Shown here one piece after another: positions 43,272 through 52,040 of a stretch of 64,000 bases of DNA. The first letter of the stretch is position 1; each line of letters starts with the position of its first letter. The notes below the pieces were generated by a model that saw only the letters and a program-made list of their open reading frames with translations, had not been told where the DNA came from and made no database searches. The position numbers were made by a program, and so were the translations under genes. Origin of the DNA: Salibaculum halophilum (GTDB lineage: Bacteria > Pseudomonadota > Alphaproteobacteria > Rhodobacterales > Rhodobacteraceae); contig NZ_MSIT01000011.1 in NCBI RefSeq assembly GCF_002094885.1, positions 1 to 64,000 on the forward strand. The letters are read 5' to 3'.

Positions 43272-43829
43272 TCAGGCCATCGCCGCGCAGGCCGCGTGGC
43301 GCGGGCAGGTGACAAGGTGGTCGTTGACCAGCCCGCAGGCCTGCATCCAGGCATAGACGATCGTCGGGCCGCAGAACCGGAACCCGGCCGCTTTGAGGTC
43401 CTTCGACAGTTGCGTCGACAGTGGCGTGGCGGTGGGGACCTCGGCGAGGGTGGTCCAACGGTTCCGGATCGGGGCGTCGCCGACGTAGGACCAGCAGAAG
43501 CCCGAGAAATCCTCGATTTCCAGGTAGGCGCGGGCGTTGGAAATCGTCGCTTCGATCTTGCCGCGGTGGCGGATGATGCCGGGGTTCTCCAGCAGGCGCG
43601 CGACCTCGGCCTCGCCCCAGCTGGCAATGACCTCTGGGGCGAACCCTTCGAAGGCGGCGCGGAAATTCTCGCGTTTCTTGAGGATGGTGATCCAGCTCAG
43701 GCCGGCCTGGAACCCGTCGAGGACCAGCTTTTCCCAAAGCGCCCTGCTATCCCGCTCGGGCACGCCCCATTCGGTATCGTGGTAGTCGAGGTATATCTGG
43801 TCGGGCCCGGCCCATCCGCAACGGTCCAT
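43272..43829 (-). CDS. tag: DNA-3-methyladenine glycosylase I
   Basis: Tag removes 3-methyladenine from alkylated DNA. CGWAGPDQIYLDYHDTEWG at the start and HLVTCPRH near the C-terminus give the Cys/His zinc site; FQAGLSWITILKKRENFRAAF near residue 46 and IIRHRGKIEATISNARA near 88 are the base-binding and helix-hairpin-helix regions. Of the two adjacent ATG codons I take 43829, since AAGGAGG sits at the right distance from it. Length 185 aa is normal. It is 65 bp upstream of the ABC1 kinase gene on the same strand. Confidence 0.92.
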   Translation of the reverse strand: MDRCGWAGPDQIYLDYHDTEWGVPERDSRALWEKLVLDGFQAGLSWITILKKRENFRAAFEGFAPEVIASWGEAEVARLLENPGIIRHRGKIEATISNARAYLEIEDFSGFCWSYVGDAPIRNRWTTLAEVPTATPLSTQLSKDLKAAGFRFCGPTIVYAWMQACGLVNDHLVTCPRHAACAAMA

Positions 43830-43928
43830 CATGCCTCCTTGTTCAGACAATTCAACGTAAACGGCCGCGTTTTACCAGCGCTTAACGGCGTGGCTGGCAA
43901 ACCGGACGGGACTTGAACGGAGTGGCCG

Positions 43929-44735
43929 ATGCCCGCCTTCGATCTTTCCCGGTCCGCGCTTGACGACCAGGTGCCCAAGGACCCGCTGGAGTATGCCGTC
44001 AGCGTCCGCGACAGGGATGTCATGGGCATGGTGCGCAATGCCCTGGCGCAGGATCACTGTGCGCTCGCCTTCCAGCCCGTCGTTCTGGCGGGGCCGGCTG
44101 GCAAGGTGGCCTTTCACGAGGGGCTGATCCGGGTTCTGGACGAGACCGGCCGCGTCATCCCGGCGGGCCAATTCATGGACCGGATCGAAGAGGATCGCAT
44201 CGGCCGGGACATCGACTGTGCCGCCCTGGCCCTCGGCCTTGCGCGGTTGCGCGAGATGCCGGGCGTGCGGCTGGCGGTGAACGTGTCGGCCCGGTCGCTG
44301 GGCGACGGAGCCTGGCGGCGTGTCCTCGAAAAGGCGCTGCACGCGGACCCCGACCTCGGCCATCGCCTGATCCTCGAGATCACCGAAGCCAGCGCCATGC
44401 AATTGCCCGAGGTCGTCATCCGCTTCATGGAAGAGATGCAGCCGCTGGGCATGGCCTTCGCGCTCGACGATTTCGGTGCCGGGCTGACCGCATTCCGCCA
44501 CCTCAAGGATTTCTTCTTCGATCTCGTCAAGGTCGACAGCTGTTTCGTCCGCGCCATCGACCAGGACCCGGACAACCAGGTGATCGCCGAGGCGCTGATC
44601 ACCATCGCCCACCAGTTCGAGATGTTCGCGGTTGCCGAGGGGGTCGAGACCGCCCGCGAAGCCGAGGTCGTGACAGGCTTCGGTGTCGATTGCCTGCAGG
44701 GCTATTACTACGGCGTTCCGCGCTTTCGTATTTGA
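43929..44735 (+). CDS. EAL-domain protein, probable c-di-GMP phosphodiesterase (268 aa)
   Basis: It is a bare EAL domain with a short N-terminal tail and no GGDEF, PAS or membrane part. The signature is EGL (HEGLIR near residue 63) rather than EAL. The metal and catalytic residues appear kept: Asn in AVNVSARS, Glu in LILEITEAS, Asp-Asp in ALDDFGAG, Lys in DLVKVD, Glu in AEGVET and Gln in LQGYYYG. So it probably hydrolyses c-di-GMP. It has its own terminator and stands alone between tag and phaA. What controls it is not visible. Confidence 0.85.
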   Translation: MPAFDLSRSALDDQVPKDPLEYAVSVRDRDVMGMVRNALAQDHCALAFQPVVLAGPAGKVAFHEGLIRVLDETGRVIPAGQFMDRIEEDRIGRDIDCAALALGLARLREMPGVRLAVNVSARSLGDGAWRRVLEKALHADPDLGHRLILEITEASAMQLPEVVIRFMEEMQPLGMAFALDDFGAGLTAFRHLKDFFFDLVKVDSCFVRAIDQDPDNQVIAEALITIAHQFEMFAVAEGVETAREAEVVTGFGVDCLQGYYYGVPRFRI

Positions 44736-44755
44736 ACGCTCAGGTGGGCGTTTTT
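44735..44755 (+). terminator. Intrinsic terminator overlapping the end of the EAL gene
   Basis: AACGCTC (44735-44741) pairs with GGGCGTT (44746-44752, one G-U) around AGGT, followed by TTT. The stem begins at the last base of the stop codon. Confidence 0.65.
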
Positions 44756-44902
44756 GAAATAATATTACCCAATCGGGGCGCAATCCGTGTTGCGGATGCA
44801 GCATGGACCGCCTATGACGGGGGAAACGGCGGGTTCGGGCCCGCGTGATTCCGCGTCCGGCTCCGGTCCGCCAAAGTTGACGGATCAAGAGAGGACTCAT
44901 CC

Positions 44903-46075
44903 ATGACCAATGTCGTTATCGCGTCGGCCGCCCGCACCGCAGTGGGCAGCTTCGGCGGTTCCTTTGCCAACACCCCCGCCCACGACCTTGGCACCGCCGT
45001 GCTGGAGGCTGTCGTTGCAAGGGCCGGCATCGACAAGGGCGAGGTCTCGGAAACCATCCTCGGCCAGGTTTTGACGGCCGCGCAGGGCCAGAACCCGGCC
45101 CGGCAGGCGCATGTCAACGCCGGCCTGCCGCAGGAAAGCGCCGCTTGGGGCATCAATCAGGTGTGCGGCTCGGGCCTTCGGGCCGTGGCCCTGGGCGCGC
45201 AGCACATCATGCTGGGTGATGCGCAGATCGTTGCCGCCGGCGGGCAGGAGAACATGTCGATGGCGCCGCACGCGGCGAACCTGCGCCAGGGCCACAAGAT
45301 GGGTGACATGAAATACATCGACACGATGATCCGCGATGGCCTCTGGGATGCCTTCAACGGCTATCACATGGGCCAGACCGCCGAGAACGTTGCCGAGAAG
45401 TGGCAGATCAGCCGCGACCAACAGGACGAACTCGCCCTGGCCAGCCAAAACAAGGCCGAGGCCGCCCAGAATGCGGGCAAGTTCGACGACGAGGTTGTCG
45501 CCTTCACCGTCAAGACCCGCAAGGGCGATACCGTCGTGGACAAGGACGAATACATCCGCCACGGCGCGACGATGGAGGGCATGGAAAAGATGCGCCCGGC
45601 CTTCACCAAGGACGGCTCGGTCACCGCGGCGAACGCCTCGGGGCTCAATGACGGGGCCGCCGGAACCCTGTTGATGAGCGCCGACGAGGCCGAGAAGCGC
45701 GGCATCGAGCCGCTGGCCCGCATCGCCAGCTACGCCACCGCTGGCCTGGACCCTTCGATCATGGGCGTCGGCCCAATCCATGCCAGCCGCAAGGCGCTCG
45801 ACAAGGCGGGCTGGTCGGTCAGCGACCTGGACCTTGTCGAGGCGAACGAGGCCTTCGCCGCCCAGGCCTGTGCCGTGAACAAGGACATGGGCTGGGACCC
45901 CGATATCGTGAACGTCAACGGCGGGGCCATCGCCATCGGCCACCCGATCGGCGCCTCGGGCGCGCGCGTGCTCAACACCCTGCTGTTCGAGATGAAGCGC
46001 CGCGACGCCAAGAAGGGCCTCGCCACCCTCTGCATCGGTGGCGGCATGGGCGTCGCGCTCTGCGTCGAGCGCTGA
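44903..46075 (+). CDS. phaA: Acetyl-CoA C-acetyltransferase (beta-ketothiolase)
   Basis: The enzyme joins two acetyl-CoA to acetoacetyl-CoA, the first step to polyhydroxybutyrate. [14 protein letters not shown] holds the acyl-carrying Cys88; [16 protein letters not shown] has His347; and [14 protein letters not shown] at the C-terminus has Cys377. Length 390 aa is standard. GAGAGGA precedes the ATG. With phaB 70 bp downstream it forms a phaAB operon closed by a terminator; no polymerase gene (phaC) is in the window. Use in acetoacetate or ethylmalonyl-CoA metabolism is also possible. Confidence 0.95.
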   Translation: MTNVVIASAARTAVGSFGGSFANTPAHDLGTAVLEAVVARAGIDKGEVSETILGQVLTAAQGQNPARQAHVNAGLPQESAAWGINQVCGSGLRAVALGAQHIMLGDAQIVAAGGQENMSMAPHAANLRQGHKMGDMKYIDTMIRDGLWDAFNGYHMGQTAENVAEKWQISRDQQDELALASQNKAEAAQNAGKFDDEVVAFTVKTRKGDTVVDKDEYIRHGATMEGMEKMRPAFTKDGSVTAANASGLNDGAAGTLLMSADEAEKRGIEPLARIASYATAGLDPSIMGVGPIHASRKALDKAGWSVSDLDLVEANEAFAAQACAVNKDMGWDPDIVNVNGGAIAIGHPIGASGARVLNTLLFEMKRRDAKKGLATLCIGGGMGVALCVER

Positions 46076-46145
46076 CCGCCGAACCGCCGAAAAACGCGGG
46101 CACCGGGAGGGTGCCCGGACAATCCCCTGAAGGAGGAGAAAGACC

Positions 46146-46868
46146 ATGGGACGTGTTGCACTGGTGACGGGGGGCAGCCGCGGGATCGGCGCCGCCATTT
46201 CCAAGAGGCTCAAGCAGGACGGCTACGAGGTCGCCGCGACCTATGCCGGCAATGACGAGGCTGCCGCCAAGTTCACCGAGGAAACCGGCATCAAGACCTA
46301 CAAGTGGAACGTCGCCGACTACGACGAGTCCAAGGCCGGCATCGAAAAGGTCGAGGCCGATCTCGGCCCGGTCGAGGTGGTCGTCGCCAACGCGGGCGTC
46401 ACCAAGGACGCCCCCTTCCACAAGATGACCCCCGAGCAGTGGTCACAGGTGATCGACACCAACCTGACCGGCGTCTTCAACACCGTGCATCCGGTCTGGC
46501 CGGGCATGCGCGAGCGCGGTTTCGGACGGGTCATCGTGATTTCCTCGATCAACGGCCAGAAGGGGCAGTTCGCGCAGGTCAACTACGCCGCCACAAAGGC
46601 GGGCGATCTGGGCATCATCAAGTCGCTGGCCCAGGAGGGGGCGGCCAAGGGCATCACCGCCAATGCCGTCTGCCCCGGCTACATCGCGACCGAGATGGTC
46701 ATGGCCGTGCCCGACAAGGTGCGCGAGGCCATCATCAGCCAGATCCCGGCCGGCCGCCTGGGCGAGCCCGAGGAAATCGCCCGCTGCGTGGCCTTCCTGG
46801 CCTCCGACGAGTCGAGCTTCGTCAACGGCTCGACAATCTCGGCCAACGGCGGACAGTTCTTCGTCTGA
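46146..46868 (+). CDS. phaB: Acetoacetyl-CoA reductase, NADPH-dependent
   Basis: An SDR enzyme that reduces acetoacetyl-CoA to (R)-3-hydroxybutyryl-CoA. VALVTGGSRGIGAAISKRL is the NADP site; Ser134, Tyr147 and Lys151 (NYAATKAG) form the catalytic set; VCPGYIATEMV follows. Length 240 aa is exact for PhaB. A very strong GAAGGAGGAG lies before the ATG. It ends 32 bp before an intrinsic terminator, so phaA-phaB is a two-gene operon. Confidence 0.95.
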   Translation: MGRVALVTGGSRGIGAAISKRLKQDGYEVAATYAGNDEAAAKFTEETGIKTYKWNVADYDESKAGIEKVEADLGPVEVVVANAGVTKDAPFHKMTPEQWSQVIDTNLTGVFNTVHPVWPGMRERGFGRVIVISSINGQKGQFAQVNYAATKAGDLGIIKSLAQEGAAKGITANAVCPGYIATEMVMAVPDKVREAIISQIPAGRLGEPEEIARCVAFLASDESSFVNGSTISANGGQFFV

Positions 46869-46900
46869 GACCGCGTCTCGCATGAGGGGTGCAGAACGGC

Positions 46901-46926
46901 AAAGGCCGCCCGCCGGGGCGGCCTTT
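46901..46926 (+). terminator. Intrinsic terminator after phaB
   Basis: AAAGGCCGCCC and GGGCGGCCTTTT flank a short GCCG-type loop. It closes the phaAB operon and also lies after the convergent DUF465 gene, so it can serve both. Confidence 0.9.
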
Positions 46927-46950
46927 TCCGGTGCCACACGGCGGGGGGTG

Positions 46951-47121
46951 TCAGGCCCGGTCTTCCAGCCGGGCGATTTCTTCCTTGAGTTGCAGTTTCT
47001 GCTTTTTCAGGCGCGCGATCTCCAGGTCGTCGCTCCCCGGGGCGCGCTGGGCGGTCTCAACGGCTTGGGACAGTTGGTCGTGCTTTCTCTTGAGCTCTTG
47101 CAGATGCGACGTCATGCTCAT
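46951..47121 (-). CDS. DUF465 (YdcH-like) small coiled-coil protein (56 aa)
   Basis: The peptide is almost wholly one charged helical hairpin (LQELKRKHDQLSQAVETA ... EIARLKKQKLQLKEEIARLE), the DUF465/YdcH pattern. No activity is known. The ATG at 47121 follows GGAGGA by 4 bp and is preferred to one at 47133. It stands alone between phaB (convergent) and the methyltransferase gene upstream on the same strand. The helix pairs suggest a small oligomer or a protein partner. Confidence 0.85.
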   Translation of the reverse strand: MSMTSHLQELKRKHDQLSQAVETAQRAPGSDDLEIARLKKQKLQLKEEIARLEDRA

Positions 47122-47251
47122 TGGGTCCTCCATGCGGTTGAGTTGTCATAAAAGTGCATCATACCTTTCGGCGCCTGTCACGCCGCTCGGCAGCAAAACG
47201 GGGCGATATTCCTTCCATGTCGCAGGAGACCCGCAAACCCTTGCTGAAAGG

Positions 47252-48043
47252 TTAACCGATCATCGGCAGGGCCGCGCCGTCGCGCAGCACTGCGCGAACC
47301 TCGGCGGTGTAGTCCTCGGCGTCGGCGCCGTGCGCGCACCCGTCATGGAGAATCAGCGGGGATAGCAGCCGAAGGCGCGCCCGCCCCTCCTTGCGGGCCG
47401 AGATCAGCACCCGATCCGCATCGCGCCCCGCGCGCCCGGCGATGGGCCGGATCACGAGGCTGCCCAGCCTGTCGTCCATCACCGCCAGGATGTCGGGCAG
47501 GCGGTCGGCCTTCTGGATCAGCGTCAGGTAGCCTTTGGGGGACAGCCGACGCGTGGCCACGTCCAGCCAGTCGCCCAGCGGCGTGTCGCCGCCCAGGGCC
47601 GTCTCGCGCCCGGTGCGGTCCGAGGCCGTGCCGCGGCGACGGTCGAAATAGGGCGGGTTGGCGATGACGTGGTCAAAGCCGCGGGCGCGCAGGTCACCGG
47701 GCAGGGTGCGCAGATCGCCATCCACGATCCGGGCCGGTATGCCGTTGGCAGTGGCGTTTCGGCGGGCCAGATCGGCATAATCGAGCTGCAGCTCGACCCC
47801 GGTCAGCGCCAGCTGCGGCACCCGCGCCGCCAGGCAGAACAGCGCCGCGCCAACGCCGCAGCCAAGCTCCAGCACCGAGTGCCCGGGCCTCGCGGGGGTG
47901 GCGGCGGCCAGCAGCACCGGGTCGACCCCGGCGCGGTAGCCGCGCGCCGGCTGCAACAGCGTCACGCGACCGCCCAGGAAAGCGTCTTGCGTCACCCCGG
48001 CCGTGCCACCGGGGCCGGGATCACTGGCCGAGGTCGATGTCAT
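47252..48043 (-). CDS. tRNA1(Val) adenine N6-methyltransferase-like protein (263 aa)
   Basis: VLELGCGVGAALFCLAARVP near residue 56 is SAM motif I; HVIANPPYFDRRRG near 124 contains NPPY, the motif of N6-adenine methyltransferases. The preceding VTLLQPARGYRAGVDPVLLAAA is typical of the TrmN6/YfiC group. It most likely methylates a tRNA or rRNA adenine. It starts inside the end of the DUF2007 gene (23-bp overlap), so the two genes are read together. The substrate tRNA is not proven. Confidence 0.85.
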   Translation of the reverse strand: MTSTSASDPGPGGTAGVTQDAFLGGRVTLLQPARGYRAGVDPVLLAAATPARPGHSVLELGCGVGAALFCLAARVPQLALTGVELQLDYADLARRNATANGIPARIVDGDLRTLPGDLRARGFDHVIANPPYFDRRRGTASDRTGRETALGGDTPLGDWLDVATRRLSPKGYLTLIQKADRLPDILAVMDDRLGSLVIRPIAGRAGRDADRVLISARKEGRARLRLLSPLILHDGCAHGADAEDYTAEVRAVLRDGAALPMIG

Positions 48044-48236
48044 TGTCCCGCAGGATGGAGGCGGCCATGAAATGATCCGCGTCCCGCACCATGATGCGGC
48101 GCGGCAAAATGCCGATGCTGCCTTCGAGGACGCTCATGTTTACGTCCAGCTCGAACACCTCTATACCCTCGCCGTCCAGCAGGGCCTTGGCAAAGGCGAT
48201 CACGGTGGGGTCGTTGCTGCGCAGAAGTTCCTTCAT
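48021..48236 (-). CDS. DUF2007 small protein (71 aa)
   Basis: MKELLRSNDPTVIAFAKALLDGEGIEVFELD matches the DUF2007 (putative signal-transducing) fold: a compact alpha/beta domain. The same region ends RRIMVRDADHFMAASILRDNDID. No function is known. It overlaps the start of the methyltransferase gene by 23 bp and starts 54 bp from the divergent polyprenyl synthase gene. The arrangement DUF2007-TrmN6 opposite to the prenyl synthase recurs in alphaproteobacteria as far as I recall. Confidence 0.85.
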   Translation of the reverse strand: MKELLRSNDPTVIAFAKALLDGEGIEVFELDVNMSVLEGSIGILPRRIMVRDADHFMAASILRDNDIDLGQ

Positions 48237-48290
48237 CCAACTGACTTAAGGCGAAATCCCCGCCTTTGTCGAGCATCCGACGGAGAGTTC

Positions 48291-49286
48291 ATGAGCCTCG
48301 ATGCCGCCACGAAACCTCAGGAACGCCTCGCAGAGGCGCTGGCCGAGGACATGGACCGCGTCAACGGCATGATCCGCGCGCGCATGGCCTCCGAGCACGC
48401 GCCCCGCATCCCCGAGGTCACCGCGCATCTGGTCGAGGCCGGCGGCAAGCGCCTGCGCCCGCTTCTGACGCTGGGGGCCGCGCGAATGTGCGGCTATGAC
48501 GGGCCGCATCACGTGCATCTGGCCGCCACGGTCGAGTTCATCCACACGGCAACCCTTCTGCACGACGACGTGGTCGACGACAGCGCGCAGCGGCGCGGGC
48601 GGCCCACCGCGAACCTGCTTTGGGACAATACCTCTAGCGTGCTGGTGGGCGATTACCTCTTCGCGCGGGCCTTCCAGCTGATGACCGAGACCGGGTCGCT
48701 GCGGGTGCTGCGCATCCTGTCCGATGCCGCCGCAACCATCGCCGAGGGCGAGGTGCTGCAACTCACGGCGGCGCGCGATCTGGCCACCACCGAGGACATC
48801 TACCTGCAGATCGTGCGCGGCAAGACGGCGGCGCTGTTCTCGGCGGCGATGGAGGTTGGCGGCGTGATCGCCGGCCAGGACGCGGCGCGCGTGCAGGCCA
48901 TGTTCGACTATGGCGACGCGCTGGGCATCGCCTTCCAGATGGTCGATGACGTTCTGGATTACGCAGGGGGAGACGCCACCGGCAAGAACATCGGCGACGA
49001 CTTTCGCGAGCGCAAACTGACGCTGCCGCTCATCAAGGCCTTGGCCGCGGCGGGTGCCGAGGAACGCAGCTTTTGGAGCCGCACGATCGAGCAGGGCCGG
49101 CAGGAGGCGGGCGACCTGGACACCGCGCTGGCCCTGCTGGACCAGCACGGCGCCATCGCGGCGACCCGGGCCGAGGCCCTGGCCTGGGCCGATCGGGCCA
49201 AGGCGGCGCTGGCGGACATGCCGGATCATGAGGTGCGCGATATCCTGCTGGACCTGGCCGACTACGTCGTCGCGCGGGTGCGCTGA
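48291..49286 (+). CDS. ispB: Long-chain polyprenyl diphosphate synthase (quinone side chain)
   Basis: A trans-prenyl synthase that adds isopentenyl units to make the C40-C50 tail of ubiquinone. HTATLLHDDVVDDSAQRRG near residue 85 is the first Asp-rich motif (DDxxD), AFQMVDDVLDYAGG near 215 the second, and AGGKRLRPLL near 50 holds the Lys/Arg that bind diphosphate. Length 331 aa is standard. Chain length (octa- or decaprenyl) is not decided; Rhodobacterales usually make Q10. A GGAG precedes the ATG. A set of palindromes follows its stop. Confidence 0.92.
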   Translation: MSLDAATKPQERLAEALAEDMDRVNGMIRARMASEHAPRIPEVTAHLVEAGGKRLRPLLTLGAARMCGYDGPHHVHLAATVEFIHTATLLHDDVVDDSAQRRGRPTANLLWDNTSSVLVGDYLFARAFQLMTETGSLRVLRILSDAAATIAEGEVLQLTAARDLATTEDIYLQIVRGKTAALFSAAMEVGGVIAGQDAARVQAMFDYGDALGIAFQMVDDVLDYAGGDATGKNIGDDFRERKLTLPLIKALAAAGAEERSFWSRTIEQGRQEAGDLDTALALLDQHGAIAATRAEALAWADRAKAALADMPDHEVRDILLDLADYVVARVR

Positions 49287-49290
49287 AGCG

Positions 49291-49383
49291 GACGCCGTGT
49301 CGACGCGGCGTCGGTGACGCGATGGTGATATCGCGTAGAACGGGCTTTGCAAAGCCCGTGTCCGCGGCGCGTCGACGCGCCGC
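49291..49383. repeat. Four consecutive palindromes between convergent ispB and ispE
   Basis: A: 49291-49312, GACGCCGTGTC/GACGCGGCGTC, nearly perfect, centre GTCGAC. B: 49317-49336, ACGCGAT-6-ATCGCGT. C: 49340-49359, ACGGGCTTTGCAAAGCCCGT, perfect 20 bp. D: 49364-49383, GCGGCGCGTCGACGCGCCGC, perfect 20 bp, centre GTCGAC. They fill the whole 99-bp gap. A and D are related to each other. They may act as terminators for both genes or as protein-binding or cruciform sites. Confidence 0.8.
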
Positions 49384-49385
49384 CC

Positions 49386-50246
49386 TCATCCGGACCAAAG
49401 GTGTGTCGGCATGATCCACCAGTCGGGGTGAGCGGCGCGCAGGCTGTCCGCCGCCGCATCCCGGTGCGCTGCCTGCGCGAAGACTGCGAAACATGTGGCG
49501 CCCGATCCCGACATGCGGGCCAGCCGGGCCCCCGGGCGGGTGGCCAGGGCCTCCAGCACCCTGCCGATCACCGGCTGCGCGGCAATGGCGGGGGCGGCCA
49601 GGTCATTGCGCTGCCGCGTCAGCCAGGCCAGCCAGGCGTCGGTATCCGCGGGCGCCGGTATCGGGTCGTCCATCGGCGGGTTGGTCTTTTGCGCCAGGCC
49701 GCCAAAGACTTGCGGTGTCGACAGTGCAACGCCGGGGTTGACCAGCAGCAGGGGCAGGGGGGGCCGGGCGCCGAGGCGTGTCAGGTCCTGGCCGATACCG
49801 CCCATCCGCAGCAGCCCGGGGTGAAGGCAGGCAGGCACATCGGCCCCGAGGGCGAGAAGGCGCGTCGCATCCGGCAGGGGCCGGTCCCAGAGCCGTGACA
49901 GGGCCCTCAGGGTCGCCGCCGCATCCGAGGAGCCGCCGCCGATCCCGGCGGCCACGGGCAGGGCCTTGTGCAGGTGAACATGCGCGCCGCGATCCGGGTC
50001 CAGCACCCGCGCCGCCCGCAGAACGAGGTTTTCGGCCGTCGACGACAGGGCGTCGGCGAAGGGTCCGTCGAGGCTCAGGGTCAGGCGCGGGGCCGGGGTC
50101 ACGGTGACGCTGTCGCCTACCTCAGTGAAGGCGACGAGCGAGTCGAGCAGGTGATAGCCGTCGGCGCGCTGCGCGGTGACATGCAGGCAAAGGTTCAGCT
50201 TGGCCGGTGCCGGCTCCGTCAGCGGCGCGGTCTCAGTCGGCGTCAT
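49386..50246 (-). CDS. ispE: 4-diphosphocytidyl-2-C-methyl-D-erythritol kinase
   Basis: IspE phosphorylates CDP-methylerythritol in the MEP path to isoprenoid units, which feed the prenyl synthase on the opposite strand. APAKLNLCLHVTAQRADGYH at the start is the substrate region; LPVAAGIGGGSSDAAATLRAL near residue 94 is the GHMP kinase phosphate loop; RMSGSGATCFAVF near 240 is the third motif. Length 286 aa is normal. The start overlaps the end of the TPR gene by 14 bp, so it is coupled to it. Confidence 0.95.
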   Translation of the reverse strand: MTPTETAPLTEPAPAKLNLCLHVTAQRADGYHLLDSLVAFTEVGDSVTVTPAPRLTLSLDGPFADALSSTAENLVLRAARVLDPDRGAHVHLHKALPVAAGIGGGSSDAAATLRALSRLWDRPLPDATRLLALGADVPACLHPGLLRMGGIGQDLTRLGARPPLPLLLVNPGVALSTPQVFGGLAQKTNPPMDDPIPAPADTDAWLAWLTRQRNDLAAPAIAAQPVIGRVLEALATRPGARLARMSGSGATCFAVFAQAAHRDAAADSLRAAHPDWWIMPTHLWSG

Positions 50247-51930
50247 AGGCCATGTCCGCCGGGGTCCGGCCCTCCTCGCGCATGACCTCGTCCAGGCCGA
50301 CCTCCAGCTTGCGGCGAATGCGCTCGGCCAAGTCCGGGGCGGGGTCGAAGGACAGGGCCCGTCGCCACTGGAAGCGTGCCTCGACCGTGCGGCCGACCAT
50401 CCAGTAGGTATCGCCGAGGTGATCGGTGACGATGGGGTCCACCGGCACCAGCTCCACTGCCCGTTCCATGTGTGTCACGGCCTCGTCGTAGCGGCCCAGC
50501 TTGAACAGCACCCAGCCCAGGCTGTCGATGATCGCGCCGCTCTCGGGGCGGGCTGCCGCGGCCTGTTCGATCATGGCCAGGGCCTCGTCCAGGTTCTCGC
50601 CCATCTCGACCATGGAATACCCGAGGTAGTTGAGCACCGAGGGCTGGCCGGGTTCGAGGCGCAGCGCTGCGCGGAAATCCGCCTCGGCGCTGTCCCATTG
50701 GTCCAGCCGTTCGTGGGTGATGCCGCGGGCATAGGTGACCCACCAGCGCGAGGGATGATCCGGCGCGTAAAGCGAAAGCGCGGTGTCATAGGCGCTGTTG
50801 GCCGCGGCATAGTCCCCGGCTTCGCGGTGGATGTCGCCCAGTGAGGCATGCACCAGGGCGACGTCGCCGTGACGGCGGGCCAGCTGCGACAGTGCCTCGA
50901 TCGCGGCCTCGGTGCGGCCTTGCGCGCGCAGCGCCTCGGCCCGGCCCAGTTCCGCGGTCAGAAAGGCCGGGTCGGCCGGGTCGACCCGGGCGAAGGCGGC
51001 GGCGGCAAGGTCGTGCTGGCCGATCTCGTCCAGCAGCCGGGCGGCCGTGACATGCGCGCGCGCCAGCTTCGGGTCGATATGGGCGGCGGCCTGCGCATAC
51101 ATCAGCAGGTAGGAGGGGTCGGCCTCGCCACCCTGCAGGGCCTCGGCCAGGCTCAGGTAGAGATGCGCGACCGCGCCGCGCGGGGTATCGGCCAGCCCGG
51201 CCCGTGTTGGCACCATCCCGGCGGCGACCTTTTCGCGTATGGCGCGCAGGTCGGGCGCCGCGGTCCGGCCGAAGCCGTCGTCGAGCACCTCTTGCGCGCG
51301 CTCGAACCGGCCGAGGCGACAAAGCACCCGCACGTGGGTCAGCACCGAGGCCCGCGTAGGTGCCACGCCCTGCGCGGGCGGGCGCGACAGGATCGCGTCA
51401 GCCCCTTCGAGGTCCCCGGCCTGGGCAAGGGCCACGGCCTTGTGCAGATACCCGAAGGAGCGCAGCCCGGGCGCATCGACCGTCTCGTCGAAGGCGGCCA
51501 GCGCGGCATCCATGCGGCCCGTGCCCACCAAGGCCCAGGCCCGCGTCAATCCGTCGATCATTGGGCCGACGTCATGCCCGGCGTCCAGAATATCGAAGAT
51601 GCGGGTCCAGTCTTCGGCCCGGGCGGCCTCGGCCAGCAAGACCATGTTAGCCATCTGCCCGTTCTGTCCGTCCGCCAGCATCGCCCGCGCCACGGGCAGC
51701 GCGTCCTCGACATGGCCCACCGCGATCTGGGCGGTCAGGGTATTCTCGCGCAGGGCCGTGTTGCCGGGGTCGCGCGTCAGCGCCTTGCCGAAATAGGTGG
51801 CTGCCGCGTCGTAGTCCTGCGTCAGCCCGGCCTGGCGCGCGGCCAGGTAGGCGCCCAGGTCCGGGCTGGCGGCGACTTGCCCCGACAGGGCGATGGCGGC
51901 GATCAGGGCAAGGCTGAGGGGTTTTGGCAC
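50233..51930 (-). CDS. Periplasmic or secreted TPR-repeat protein (565 aa)
   Basis: It starts at GTG (51930) with GGAGAG before it and has a signal peptide (residues 2-21, ending VAA). The mature part is built of tetratricopeptide repeats; the clearest are near residues 30-60, 400-460 (ARGITHERLDQWDSAEADFRAALRLEPGQPSVLNYLGYSMVEMG in sections) and 480-540 (LGWVLFKLGRYDEAVTHMERAVELVPVDPIVTDHLGD). It should be a scaffold for protein contacts in the periplasm or at the outer membrane. The pairing TPR-ispE is common in Rhodobacterales. The partner is unknown. Confidence 0.85.
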   Translation of the reverse strand: MPKPLSLALIAAIALSGQVAASPDLGAYLAARQAGLTQDYDAAATYFGKALTRDPGNTALRENTLTAQIAVGHVEDALPVARAMLADGQNGQMANMVLLAEAARAEDWTRIFDILDAGHDVGPMIDGLTRAWALVGTGRMDAALAAFDETVDAPGLRSFGYLHKAVALAQAGDLEGADAILSRPPAQGVAPTRASVLTHVRVLCRLGRFERAQEVLDDGFGRTAAPDLRAIREKVAAGMVPTRAGLADTPRGAVAHLYLSLAEALQGGEADPSYLLMYAQAAAHIDPKLARAHVTAARLLDEIGQHDLAAAAFARVDPADPAFLTAELGRAEALRAQGRTEAAIEALSQLARRHGDVALVHASLGDIHREAGDYAAANSAYDTALSLYAPDHPSRWWVTYARGITHERLDQWDSAEADFRAALRLEPGQPSVLNYLGYSMVEMGENLDEALAMIEQAAAARPESGAIIDSLGWVLFKLGRYDEAVTHMERAVELVPVDPIVTDHLGDTYWMVGRTVEARFQWRRALSFDPAPDLAERIRRKLEVGLDEVMREEGRTPADMAYDAD

Positions 51931-52040
51931 GGCACTCTCCGAACGGGTTGGCAAGCTTTGAGTATAGCGCCGCCCCGACAGGGGCAAATCACAACCGGGC
52001 CGTGCGGCGGGGCAGCGCGCAGCCCACCGCGCCGCCGCGT

